A stretch of 40,881 nt of DNA, from contig VGVB01000025.1 in the NCBI GenBank assembly GCA_016882265.1, forward strand, positions 1 through 40,881. The letters are read 5' to 3'. Below the pieces are notes generated by a model. That model did not search any database, was not told the DNA's origin, and saw only the letters and a list, made by a program, of their open reading frames with translations. This stretch comes from Gammaproteobacteria bacterium. GTDB lineage: Bacteria; Pseudomonadota; Gammaproteobacteria; Steroidobacterales; Steroidobacteraceae. Of the stretch, positions 1-7,029 are shown one piece after another (positions within the stretch are counted from its first letter, which is position 1; every line of letters begins with the position of its first letter). The position numbers and the translations under genes were made by a program.

Positions 1-1257
1 GCCGCGGCGTCCGGTGTGGGCCTGGATGGCCGCGACCAGCGGCCGGAGCTGCGGGCCGACGGCATCGAACGCCTCGGCCGCCGCAGCGAAGAACGCACCC
101 CCCGCCTCGGCCAGCGCGCGCGCGGCCTCCGCGTCGGGTGCGGGCGGCGCCCCGCGCAGCACGGCAAGCCAGGCGGCAGCTTCGGCCGGGAACAGCACGT
201 TCTGCGCCAGCAGCCCGGCCAGCGCCGCCCGCTCCTCGGCGCTGGCATCGTCCGGCAGGCCCGCCGCCAGCCAGTCGGCCATCGCTGCGGGCACCAGGCG
301 CCGCACCGCTTCGCGCTGCCAGTGGTCGAGCTGCGCGGCGTCGTAATGCGCCGGCGCGCGCCCGAGCCGCGCGGCATCGAAGCAGCGCGCAAACTCGCCG
401 GGCTCGAGCCAGCCGTCCGGCGCCCCGGCATGACCGAGCCGCAGCAGGTAATTGGCGACTGCCGCCGGCAGGTAGCCGCGCGCGCGCAGCTCGGCGACCG
501 TGATCGCCCGGCGCCGCTTCGACAGCGGCGTGCCGTCGCGGTCCAGCAGCAGCGGCAGATGCCCGTACTGCGGCGCCGGCAGGCCGAGCGCCTCGAGCAG
601 CAGCAATTGCCGCGGCGTGTTGCTCAGGTGGTCGTCGCCGCGCAGCACCTGCGTGATGCCCATCAGCGCGTCGTCCACGGCATTGCAGAAGAAGAACATC
701 GGGCCGCCGTCGCCGCGGCGGATCACGAAGTCGCCGATATCGGCCGCGGCAATCGCCTGCGGCCCGCGGACCAGATCATCGAAGCTGACGATGCGATCGT
801 CCGGAACCCGAAACCGTAACACCGGCACCGTGTCGCGCGGCGGGGCATGGCGGCAGGTGCCGGGATAGCGCGGCGGCTGGCCGGCGGCGAGCTGCACGCG
901 GCGGGCCACCTCGAGCTCGGCGGGTGTGCAGTAGCACGGATAGGCACGACCCGACTCCAGCAGCCGCGAGTAGAGGCCGGCGTAGAGGTCGCCGCGACGC
1001 GACTGGCGGTACGGACCCCGGTCGTCCTCCCGGTCCGGACCGGCATCCCAGTCGATCCCGAGCCAGGCCAGATCGGCGAGCTGGCCGGCGACATGCGGAT
1101 CCGCGTCCCGGTCGCGATCGGTGTCCTCGATACGCAGCAGGAAGCGGCCATTCCGCGCCCGCGCGTACAGCCAGGCAAACAGCGCCGTCCGCGCGTTGCC
1201 GAGATGCAGCGCGCCGGTCGGGCTCGGCGCAAAACGGGTGACGGTGAGGGCTGCCAT
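1..1257 (-). CDS. gltX: Glutamate--tRNA ligase (GluRS), 3' end outside window
   Basis: This is a class I aminoacyl-tRNA synthetase that charges tRNA-Glu in the cytoplasm. The reading frame from ATG at 1257 stays open to base 1 and gives 419 residues of a family usually about 470 long, so the C-terminal anticodon-binding end is cut off by the window. The N-terminus reads FAPSPTGALHLGN with the HIGH-type motif as HLGN near residue 18. The KMSKS-type loop is PLSKRRRA, encoded around 505-535. A zinc site is complete: CYC, then 24 residues, then CRH, the spacing known in E. coli GluRS. The divergent cyclophilin gene starts 64 bases away. GluQ-RS is excluded by length and by the intact C-terminal half. 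The identification is firm. Confidence 0.95.
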   Translation of the reverse strand, partial: MAALTVTRFAPSPTGALHLGNARTALFAWLYARARNGRFLLRIEDTDRDRDADPHVAGQLADLAWLGIDWDAGPDREDDRGPYRQSRRGDLYAGLYSRLLESGRAYPCYCTPAELEVARRVQLAAGQPPRYPGTCRHAPPRDTVPVLRFRVPDDRIVSFDDLVRGPQAIAAADIGDFVIRRGDGGPMFFFCNAVDDALMGITQVLRGDDHLSNTPRQLLLLEALGLPAPQYGHLPLLLDRDGTPLSKRRRAITVAELRARGYLPAAVANYLLRLGHAGAPDGWLEPGEFARCFDAARLGRAPAHYDAAQLDHWQREAVRRLVPAAMADWLAAGLPDDASAEERAALAGLLAQNVLFPAEAAAWLAVLRGAPPAPDAEAARALAEAGGAFFAAAAEAFDAVGPQLRPLVAAIQAHTGRRG

Positions 1258-1309
1258 CGGGCGCTCAGTCTACGGGATCGCGCTCGGGGTCTCACCCGCC
1301 GCGATGCGT

Positions 1310-1315
1310 TAAGAT
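1310..1315 (+). promoter_or_regulatory. -10-like hexamer 6 nt before the cyclophilin start
   Basis: TAAGAT lies exactly 6 nt upstream of the ATG at 1322. No Shine-Dalgarno fits between them. Transcription from this box would start at or next to the start codon, giving a leaderless message. No clear -35 is seen, so this is a pattern-level call. Confidence 0.35.
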
Positions 1316-1321
1316 CTGCCG

Positions 1322-1996
1322 ATGCTCCGCACTGTGCTCCTGGTCTGCACGGCCCTCGTTCCGGCGCTCGTACTGGCGCAGGCGGGCTCCTCGCTGACGC
1401 CGCGCGTGCAGATCGACACCAGCCAGGGCAGCTTCGTGGTCGAGCTCGACACGGTGCGCGCGCCGCTGTCGGCGGAGAACTTCCTGCGCTACGTGCGCGA
1501 CGGCTACTACGACGGCACGCTGTTCCATCGCGTGATCGCCGGTTTCGTCGTCCAGGGCGGCGGTTTCAGTACCGACCTGACGCCGCGCCAGCCACGGGCG
1601 CCGATTCCGAACGAGAGTGGCAACGGACTGTCGAACCGGCGCGGCACGCTCGGCCTGGCCCGGACCGAGAGCCCGCACTCCGGCGCCGCGCAGTTCTACG
1701 TCAATCTCGCCGACAACGCCGGCCTCGATCCGCTGCCATCGCGCTGGGGCTTCGCCGTCTTTGGCCGGGTCGTGTCCGGCATGGAGACCGTCGACCGCAT
1801 CGCCTACCTGCCGACCGCCTCACTGCCAGCGATCGGACCCGACGTGCCGCTGCAGCCGGTCCTGTTGCAGCGAGCCTTCGTGCTCGATGCCGCGACGCCG
1901 GTACCGGCGGAGCAGCCGCCGGCCGTCGAGCCGCCAGTACCGCCGGCGGCGGAAGGCGCCAGCGAGCCACCGCCGGAGACCGACGGGCGGCCGTGA
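1322..1996 (+). CDS. Secreted cyclophilin-type peptidyl-prolyl isomerase
   Basis: The 224-residue product begins with a hydrophobic signal peptide (MLRTVLLVCTALVPALVLAQ), so it probably acts in the periplasm like PpiA. The cyclophilin core covers about residues 29-190, with the catalytic FHRVI segment, the FVVQGGG segment and the NRRGTLGLAR stretch seen in bacterial PpiA/PpiB proteins. The last ~35 residues are a Pro/Glu/Ala-rich tail that ordinary PpiA proteins lack; it is low complexity and may be a linker or disordered end. Its TGA stop overlaps the GTG start of lpxH, so the two are likely co-transcribed and translationally coupled. The family call is firm; the partner proteins cannot be told from sequence. 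Confidence 0.9.
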   Translation: MLRTVLLVCTALVPALVLAQAGSSLTPRVQIDTSQGSFVVELDTVRAPLSAENFLRYVRDGYYDGTLFHRVIAGFVVQGGGFSTDLTPRQPRAPIPNESGNGLSNRRGTLGLARTESPHSGAAQFYVNLADNAGLDPLPSRWGFAVFGRVVSGMETVDRIAYLPTASLPAIGPDVPLQPVLLQRAFVLDAATPVPAEQPPAVEPPVPPAAEGASEPPPETDGRP

Positions 1997-2715
1997 CGAC
2001 CTGGTTCGCTTCCGACCTGCACCTGGATCCCCGGCAGCCGGAAATCACCGCGCGGTTCCGCCGGTTTCTGGCCGGCCCGGTGCGTGGCGCGCGCGCGCTG
2101 TACCTGCTCGGCGACCTGTTCGAGGCCTGGCTCGGCGACGACGATCCCGAGCCGTCGTACCGCGAGGTCACGGCGGCGCTCGCGGATCTTGCGCGGAATG
2201 GCACGCTGATCGCCGTGCTGCGCGGCAATCGCGACTTCCTGCTCGACCGTGGCTTCGGCGCGGCGGCCGGGGCCGTGCTGCTGGACGACCCGGCGCTGCT
2301 CCGGATCGGTGACGAGACCGTGCTGCTGAGCCATGGCGACGGGCTGTGCACCGGCGACGCCGCCTACCAGCGGCTGCGCTCGCTGGTCAGCGACGCCCGC
2401 GTGGGAGCGGCGATCGCCGCGCTGCCGCTGTCGGCGCGCCGCCGGCTCGCGACTGCAGCCCGCGCCGGCAGCCGTGCCCACCTGGCGGCCGCCGAAACCG
2501 ACATCACCGACGTGAATCCGCAGGCCGTGGCCGAACTGCTGCGTGCGACCGGCGCGACGACGCTGGTCCATGGGCACACGCATCGGCCCGCCGTGCACCC
2601 GCTCGTAGTCGATGGCCTGCCCCGCGCGCGGATCGTGCTCGGTGACTGGCACCGCTGCGGCTCGGTGCTGCGCTGGGATGCGGCCGGCCCAGTCCTGCTG
2701 CCAGCCCCGGCCTGA
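1993..2715 (+). CDS. lpxH: UDP-2,3-diacylglucosamine diphosphatase
   Basis: LpxH hydrolyses UDP-2,3-diacylglucosamine to lipid X in lipid A synthesis, at the inner face of the inner membrane. The start is GTG at 1993, overlapping the upstream stop as GTGA; the product is 240 residues, the usual length. All calcineurin-type metallophosphatase motifs are present in order: SDLHL at residues 7-11, GDLFEAWLGDD, GNRDF, LSHGD and GHTHRP. The open frame continues far upstream without a stop, but that part is antisense to gltX and in another frame of the cyclophilin gene, so the longer start is rejected. It marks a Gram-negative with canonical lipid A synthesis. Confidence 0.95.
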   Translation: MTTWFASDLHLDPRQPEITARFRRFLAGPVRGARALYLLGDLFEAWLGDDDPEPSYREVTAALADLARNGTLIAVLRGNRDFLLDRGFGAAAGAVLLDDPALLRIGDETVLLSHGDGLCTGDAAYQRLRSLVSDARVGAAIAALPLSARRRLATAARAGSRAHLAAAETDITDVNPQAVAELLRATGATTLVHGHTHRPAVHPLVVDGLPRARIVLGDWHRCGSVLRWDAAGPVLLPAPA

Positions 2716-2745
2716 TTCGCGGGCTCAGCCGAGCGCCCGGCGACA

Positions 2746-2778
2746 GCCGCCTCCGCGGCGCTGGTTCGGCTGCCGGGG
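2746..2778 (-). repeat. Dispersed intergenic repeat, core unit, copy 1 (33-nt direct repeat)
   Basis: These 33 bases recur exactly at 2906-2938. Read on the minus strand, the end of the unit is CCCCGGCAGCCGAACCAGCG, a variant of the GGGACCCCGGCCGCCGAACC unit seen at 17383, 20321 and 34949. It lies just downstream of the lpxH stop. Confidence 0.8.
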
Positions 2779-2790
2779 GCCCTTCCGCAG

Positions 2791-2870
2791 CATGACAGCG
2801 GGCTGAGGGCTCGTACCTCGCGAGCGAGCGCGTAAGTCGGGCTCGCGCGAGCGAGTGTCCCGGACCGCAG
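2791..2870 (-). repeat. REP-like palindromic element, degenerate copy
   Basis: Read on the minus strand, this stretch aligns over most of its length with 34778-34859: both contain the arm AGCGGGCT (or its complement), the stretch GCGAGCGAGCGCGTAAGTCG (or ...AATCG) and GCGAGCGAGTGTCCCGG. The outer stem that is perfect at 34778-34859 is decayed here. The inner CGCGAG/CTCGCG pairing remains. It sits in the convergent gap between lpxH and the pseudo-receiver kinase. Confidence 0.75.
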
Positions 2871-2905
2871 ACCGCATGGCTGCAGCGAACGAGTGCCGAC
2901 CGCGG

Positions 2906-2998
2906 GCCGCCTCCGCGGCGCTGGTTCGGCTGCCGGGGTCCCAGCCCCGAGCCCGCCTGGCAGCAGCAAACCCACGGCACCGTGGCCCGCTGGTATCA
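2906..2998 (-). repeat. Dispersed intergenic repeat, copy 2, ending at a stop codon
   Basis: The first 33 bases duplicate 2746-2778 exactly. The rest matches the complement of 17383-17437 (GGGGTCCCAG, then AGCCCGCCTGGCAG). From 2961 on it matches 24785-24827: CAGCAAAC(C/T)CACGGCACC, then TGGTATCA, where TCA is the complement of the kinase stop. Reading from the stop on the minus strand gives TGATACCA followed by GGTGCCGTG and GTTTGCTGC in both places. Confidence 0.75.
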
Positions 2999-4270
2999 GG
3001 CGCGCGCGGCGCCGGTCCGCTCTAACTCGTCCCGTTCCAGTTCGCGGACCGCATCGAGCAGCCCGTCCACGCCCAGGTAGCGGCGCTGCGGATCCTTGGC
3101 GATGCAGTTGAACAGGATCGGCTCGAAGCGCTTGAGTTCCGGCGGCAGCTCCGGCAGCGGCGAGTTCGCGTGCTTGTAGATCACCTGCATCGAAGTGCCG
3201 GCGACATACGGCTTCCGGCGCATCAGCATCTCGTAGAAGATGATGCCGAGGCTGTAGATGTCACTGCGCTCGTCGGTGGGCCGGCCGTGCCCCTGCTCGG
3301 GGCTCATGTAGTAAGGCGTGCCGAAGATCTCGCCGCTGCCCGTGATCGCGGTTTCGAGCTCGAGCTGCTTGGACAGCCCGTAGTCGATCAGCACCAGGGT
3401 CGAGTCATCACGCAGCATCACGTTGCCGGGCTTCAGGTCGCGGTGCAGCACCCCGGCCGTGTGCAGGATCTGCAGCGCCTCGGCCATCTGGCGCAGGTAC
3501 CGCAGCGCCTGCAGCGGCGCGATCCCGGCCTTGATCTGCGCCCGCAGGTCGCCGCGCGGGAAGTACTCCATGACAATGAACGCCTGGTCGTCGCTGACGC
3601 CGAAGTCGTGAATGCGCACGATGTTCGGGTGCACGATCGCGGCGGCGATCTGGTACTCCTTCAGGAAGCGGTCGAAGGTTGCCGTTCCGCCGGCGTTCTC
3701 CGGCGGCCGGCGCAGCACTTTCAGCACCACTTCGCCGCCGCTGCGCTCGTCGACCGCCAGGTACACGGTCGATACGGGCGTCTCGGCGAGCTGGCTGACG
3801 AATCGATAGCCGCGGATCGTGAAGTCGCCGAATCGCGACAGCCGCGGTGCGTCGTCGGCGCGCAACGGAGCCGGTGCCGCGGCCGGCTGGCCACGGCGGG
3901 CCTGTGCGGCGCGCAGTACCGCGACGAGCTGCCCATGGTCGACCTTGCGCTTCGACAGGCAGGCCAGCGCACCGGCGGCCAGCGCCTCGTCGCGCTGCGC
4001 CGGCTCCGGTTCCGACAGCAGGTAGATCACCGGCGGGAAATCGTGCCGCCGGGCCAGGTCGCGCAGCCACTCGAGACCGGGCGCGCCGCCGGTGGTGTCC
4101 GCCAGCAGCACGACGTCGTAGGCGCTGCCGGAGAAATCCGCCGGCAGTGGCCCGCGGGCGGCCGGGTCGTACTCGACGATGGTCGGCTCCTCGAAGCCGG
4201 TGCTGACGTGCTGGGCCAGCAGCCGCCGGTACGGCTCCTGCTCGTCGATGATCAGAACACGGACAGTCAT
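2996..4270 (-). CDS. Ser/Thr protein kinase with N-terminal pseudo-receiver domain
   Basis: This 424-residue soluble protein has a response-regulator receiver fold at about 3-120, a short linker, and a Hanks-type kinase at about 150-415. In the receiver the acidic pair (D9, E10) and the lysine (K107) are present, but by spacing to the PGLE turn the phospho-acceptor position is Ala57, with Asp58 one place later, so it is probably not phosphorylated by a histidine kinase. In the kinase the Gly-rich loop is replaced by LAETPVSTVYLA, without any of its glycines. Catalytic elements remain: VLK at 182-184, HRDLKPGN from 276, DYG in place of DFG, and an SPEQ segment. No membrane segment or PASTA repeat is visible. 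It follows purF by 46 bases at the end of the cvpA-purF train. Substrate unknown. Confidence 0.85.
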   Translation of the reverse strand: MTVRVLIIDEQEPYRRLLAQHVSTGFEEPTIVEYDPAARGPLPADFSGSAYDVVLLADTTGGAPGLEWLRDLARRHDFPPVIYLLSEPEPAQRDEALAAGALACLSKRKVDHGQLVAVLRAAQARRGQPAAAPAPLRADDAPRLSRFGDFTIRGYRFVSQLAETPVSTVYLAVDERSGGEVVLKVLRRPPENAGGTATFDRFLKEYQIAAAIVHPNIVRIHDFGVSDDQAFIVMEYFPRGDLRAQIKAGIAPLQALRYLRQMAEALQILHTAGVLHRDLKPGNVMLRDDSTLVLIDYGLSKQLELETAITGSGEIFGTPYYMSPEQGHGRPTDERSDIYSLGIIFYEMLMRRKPYVAGTSMQVIYKHANSPLPELPPELKRFEPILFNCIAKDPQRRYLGVDGLLDAVRELERDELERTGAARA

Positions 4271-4276
4271 AGGCGG

Positions 4277-4282
4277 ATTGTA
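4277..4282 (-). promoter_or_regulatory. -10-like hexamer 6 nt before the pseudo-receiver kinase start
   Basis: On the minus strand TACAAT is followed by six bases (CCGCCT) and the ATG at 4270. There is no ribosome-binding site in that interval. The box would allow the kinase to be transcribed apart from purF, possibly as a leaderless message. No good -35 is seen. Confidence 0.4.
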
Positions 4283-4316
4283 ACGCGGCCCGCGGCGGAT
4301 TCCGGCGAAGTTCCGG

Positions 4317-5825
4317 TCACCCGATCCGTGCTGTGCGGCCGCCCTGCAGGTCGAGCCGGCGCTGCGCCCGGATCCCGTCGGAGCGCTCCCGTTCCAGCCG
4401 GGTCAGGTATTCCGGTGTGACATCCCCGGTGACGTAATGGCCGGAAAAGCACGACGTGTCGAATTCGGTGATCCGGGCGTCGTCGTGGCGACAGGCCGCC
4501 ACCAGGTCGTCGAGATCCTGGTACACGAGCCAGTCGGCGCCGATCAGTCCGGTGATCTGCTCGTCGCTGTGGCCGGCGGCGATCAGCTCGCCGGCGACCG
4601 GCATGTCGATGCCGTAGACGTTCGGGAAACGCACCGGCGGAGCGGCCGACGCGAATCCGACCCGCCGCGCCCCGGCCTCGCGGGCCAGCTCGATGATCTG
4701 CGCGGACGTGGTGCCGCGCACGATCGAGTCGTCGACCAGCAGCACGCTGCGGCCGCGGAACTCGAGATCGATGGCGTTCAGCTTGCCCCGTACCGAACGG
4801 CGGCGTTCCTCCTGCCCCGGCATGATGAAGGTGCGGCCGATGTAGCGGTTCTTGACGAAGCCCTCCCGGTACTTGAGCCCGAGCGCGAGGGCGAGCTGCA
4901 GCGCGCTGGTGCGACTGGTATCCGGTATCGGGATCACGACGTCGATGTCGGGATCCGGGTACAGGCGCGCGATCTTGTCGGCGAGCTTTTCGCCCATGCG
5001 CATGCGCGCCTTGTGCACCGAAATGTTGTCGATGATCGAATCCGGTCGCGCAAAGTACACGTATTCGAAGATGCAGGGCGTGTGCCGCGCGCCCGGCACG
5101 CACTGGCGCGCATGCAGGCGGCCCTGCAGGTCCACGAGCACCGCCTCCCCGGGAGCGACGTCGCGGACCAGGGTGAAATCGAGCATGTCCAGCGCGACGC
5201 TCTCGGAGGCCAGCATCCATTCGCTGCCGCGGGACGTGTCGCGCCGCCCGAGCACCAGCGGACGGATGCCGTTCGGATCGCGGAAACCGATGACCCCGTG
5301 CCCGACCACCAGCGCGACGACCGCGTAACCACCACGGCAGCGCCGGAACACCGCCTCGAGCGCGCCGAACAGGTCGGTCACGCCCGGCTGGGCGGCACTG
5401 GCCCGCTGCAGTTCGCTCGCGAACACGTTGAGCAGGACTTCCGAGTCAGAGCCGGTGTTGAGGTGCCGGTGCTCCTCGGCGGTCAGCGCGCGCGCCAGTT
5501 CGCCGGCGTTGGTCAGGTTGCCGTTGTGGCCGAGACCGATACCGAACGGCGCGTTGACATAGAACGGCTGTGCCTCATCGACGGAATCGCTGCCGGCGGT
5601 CGGATAGCGCACGTGACCGATGCCGGCGTTGCCTTCAAGCTGCAGCATGTGTCGCTGCTGGAACACGTCGCGGACCAAACCCGCATCCTTGCGCACATGC
5701 AATGCCCCGCCGTCCACGGTCATGATACCGGCGGCGTCCTGGCCACGGTGCTGTAGCACCGTCAGCGCTTCATAGAGGTGGTGGTTGACTGGTGCGGTGC
5801 CGACGATGCCGACGATGCCGCACAT
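4317..5825 (-). CDS. purF: Amidophosphoribosyltransferase
   Basis: PurF makes phosphoribosylamine from PRPP and glutamine, the first committed step of purine synthesis, in the cytoplasm. The start is ATG at 5825 because the mature enzyme begins with the catalytic cysteine in MCGIVGIVG. An in-frame extension upstream to 6182 runs antisense-free through cvpA in another frame and is a shadow. The product has 502 residues, as usual. The glutaminase domain fills the first ~230 residues ([25 protein letters not shown]). The phosphoribosyltransferase domain follows, with the PRPP loop [14 protein letters not shown]. It begins 4 bases after the cvpA stop, the order known from E. coli and Pseudomonas. 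Confidence 0.97.
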   Translation of the reverse strand: MCGIVGIVGTAPVNHHLYEALTVLQHRGQDAAGIMTVDGGALHVRKDAGLVRDVFQQRHMLQLEGNAGIGHVRYPTAGSDSVDEAQPFYVNAPFGIGLGHNGNLTNAGELARALTAEEHRHLNTGSDSEVLLNVFASELQRASAAQPGVTDLFGALEAVFRRCRGGYAVVALVVGHGVIGFRDPNGIRPLVLGRRDTSRGSEWMLASESVALDMLDFTLVRDVAPGEAVLVDLQGRLHARQCVPGARHTPCIFEYVYFARPDSIIDNISVHKARMRMGEKLADKIARLYPDPDIDVVIPIPDTSRTSALQLALALGLKYREGFVKNRYIGRTFIMPGQEERRRSVRGKLNAIDLEFRGRSVLLVDDSIVRGTTSAQIIELAREAGARRVGFASAAPPVRFPNVYGIDMPVAGELIAAGHSDEQITGLIGADWLVYQDLDDLVAACRHDDARITEFDTSCFSGHYVTGDVTPEYLTRLERERSDGIRAQRRLDLQGGRTARIG

Positions 5826-5829
5826 CGCT

Positions 5830-6339
5830 TCAGCGCCCCGCGTCCGAGGCCTGCTCGAGCAGGTCGCGGGCCGCGGGCTCGGCGTAACGCTCGAGCCAGT
5901 TGGCGGTGGTCTCGGCCAGCGGCATCGAGCGCGTGCGACTCCACCAGGCCTCACCGTCGAGACCGACAGCCCGGGCGGCGATGACCAGCAGGCCAATGAG
6001 GACCACCGCGCGCAGCAGGCCGAACACCCCACCGAGCAGGCGGTCGACGGCACTGAGCCCGGTCGCCCGCCGCGCGTAGTGCGAAATGATCGCGCCGGCG
6101 GCGGTGCCGACCAGCAGCACGGCAATGAATACCGCGCCGCGCCCGGCCCACTCGCGGACGCCCGGTTCGGCCAGCGCCCCACCCAGCCAGGGATAGACGA
6201 GGTAGCCGAAGCGCCAGGCCAGCCACAGTCCGCCCAGCCAGGACAGCACGGAGACGGCCTCGCGGATGAACCCGCGCAGCACGCCCAGCACCAGCGAAAC
6301 CAGCAGGATGATCAAAAACAGGTAATCGGCGCCGTACAT
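5830..6339 (-). CDS. cvpA: CvpA family inner-membrane protein
   Basis: The 169-residue product has about four hydrophobic segments (near residues 5-25, 30-50, 68-88 and 105-122), as in CvpA, a small inner-membrane protein first found through colicin V export and since linked to envelope stress and bile resistance. The motif [13 protein letters not shown] in the first cytoplasmic loop is typical. The start ATG at 6339 has GGGGAG a few bases upstream. It lies between dedD and purF in the classical order. The exact molecular function of the family is not settled. Confidence 0.92.
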   Translation of the reverse strand: MYGADYLFLIILLVSLVLGVLRGFIREAVSVLSWLGGLWLAWRFGYLVYPWLGGALAEPGVREWAGRGAVFIAVLLVGTAAGAIISHYARRATGLSAVDRLLGGVFGLLRAVVLIGLLVIAARAVGLDGEAWWSRTRSMPLAETTANWLERYAEPAARDLLEQASDAGR

Positions 6340-6367
6340 CAGGCTGACTCCCCGCCAGGCGGAGGCA

Positions 6368-6373
6368 ATTCTA
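6368..6373 (-). promoter_or_regulatory. -10-like hexamer upstream of cvpA-purF
   Basis: TAGAAT on the minus strand lies in the 65-base gap between dedD and cvpA, about 28 bases before the ATG at 6339. A GGGGAG ribosome-binding site follows. This would let cvpA-purF be expressed apart from the upstream genes. The -35 is weak. Confidence 0.35.
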
Positions 6374-6404
6374 GCCGATCACGACGGTGGCCGGCGGGCA
6401 TGGC

Positions 6405-7004
6405 TCACGGATGAGGAGCCACGACGGCCGTATGACCCGCCCGGCGCAGGCGCTCGGCGATCTCCTGCGCCCGGGCGCGATCGGATTCCGGCCCGATGCG
6501 TACGCGATACAACACCTGCCCCCCACCGCGATACTCGAACACGAACGCCGCATAACCCTGACGGCGCAGATCGTTGACCCACTGCTCGGCGCGTGCCCGC
6601 GTGCGGAACGCACCGAGCTGCACCGCGAACGCCGGCTGCGCCGGTGCCAACGGCTGCGCCGGTGCGACCTCCGGCGGCAGTGCCTCGTCCGGCGGCGGTG
6701 GGATCTCAGTCTGAGTGTGCGACTCAATCTCCGCCGGTGGCGGACCGGATGCTTCCGTTGTCTGCATCGCGGTGACCGGCGCGGCCACACTGGCGCCCGG
6801 AAGTTCCGGCTCGGGCACCGGCTGCTCCAGCGCCGGGGCGCGCTCTGTGTCGAGCACGATTTCCAGCGCCGATGTTGCCCTGTCCGCCGGAGCCGGCTCC
6901 TCACGAAACCGGGAACGACCAGTCAGCAGAGCCGGTACCAGCAGGACGACGAGCAGGACCAGCACGAATGCACCGACCAGCCGTTCGCGAGTGCGGATGT
7001 CCAT
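6405..7004 (-). CDS. dedD: SPOR-domain cell-division protein (DedD-like)
   Basis: The 199-residue product starts MDIRTRERLVGAFVLVLLVV: a short cytoplasmic start and one membrane helix (about residues 9-27). A long Pro/Glu/Ala-rich periplasmic linker follows, then a C-terminal SPOR domain (about 122-199) with AFAVQLGAFRTRARAEQWVN and YRVRIGP. SPOR domains bind peptidoglycan stripped of stem peptides at the division site; DedD promotes septal synthesis. The longer in-frame start at 7163 would overlap folC heavily and put residues ahead of the membrane helix, so ATG at 7004 is chosen. Its place between folC and cvpA matches E. coli dedD. Confidence 0.9.
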   Translation of the reverse strand: MDIRTRERLVGAFVLVLLVVLLVPALLTGRSRFREEPAPADRATSALEIVLDTERAPALEQPVPEPELPGASVAAPVTAMQTTEASGPPPAEIESHTQTEIPPPPDEALPPEVAPAQPLAPAQPAFAVQLGAFRTRARAEQWVNDLRRQGYAAFVFEYRGGGQVLYRVRIGPESDRARAQEIAERLRRAGHTAVVAPHP

Positions 7005-7010
7005 CGCGGC

Positions 7011-7016
7011 ATTGTA
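7011..7016 (-). promoter_or_regulatory. -10-like hexamer 6 nt before the dedD start
   Basis: TACAAT on the minus strand, then six bases (GCCGCG) and the ATG at 7004. The spacing is the same as for the kinase at 4270. AGGA just before the hexamer is 14 bases from the start, far for a Shine-Dalgarno. A leaderless transcript is possible. Confidence 0.35.
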
Positions 7017-7029
7017 TCCTGCCGGCGTT

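Noticed and set aside
847..1992. Long N-terminal extension in frame with lpxH
   Set aside because: It is antisense to gltX and out of frame within the cyclophilin gene; LpxH has its normal length from the GTG at 1993.
2716..2995. CRISPR array
   Set aside because: There are only two exact 33-base copies 160 bases apart, the intervening sequence has its own palindrome, and the same unit occurs singly elsewhere in both orientations.
5826..6182. In-frame extension of purF
   Set aside because: PurF must begin at MCGI because the cysteine is the catalytic N-terminus after Met removal; the extension overlaps cvpA.
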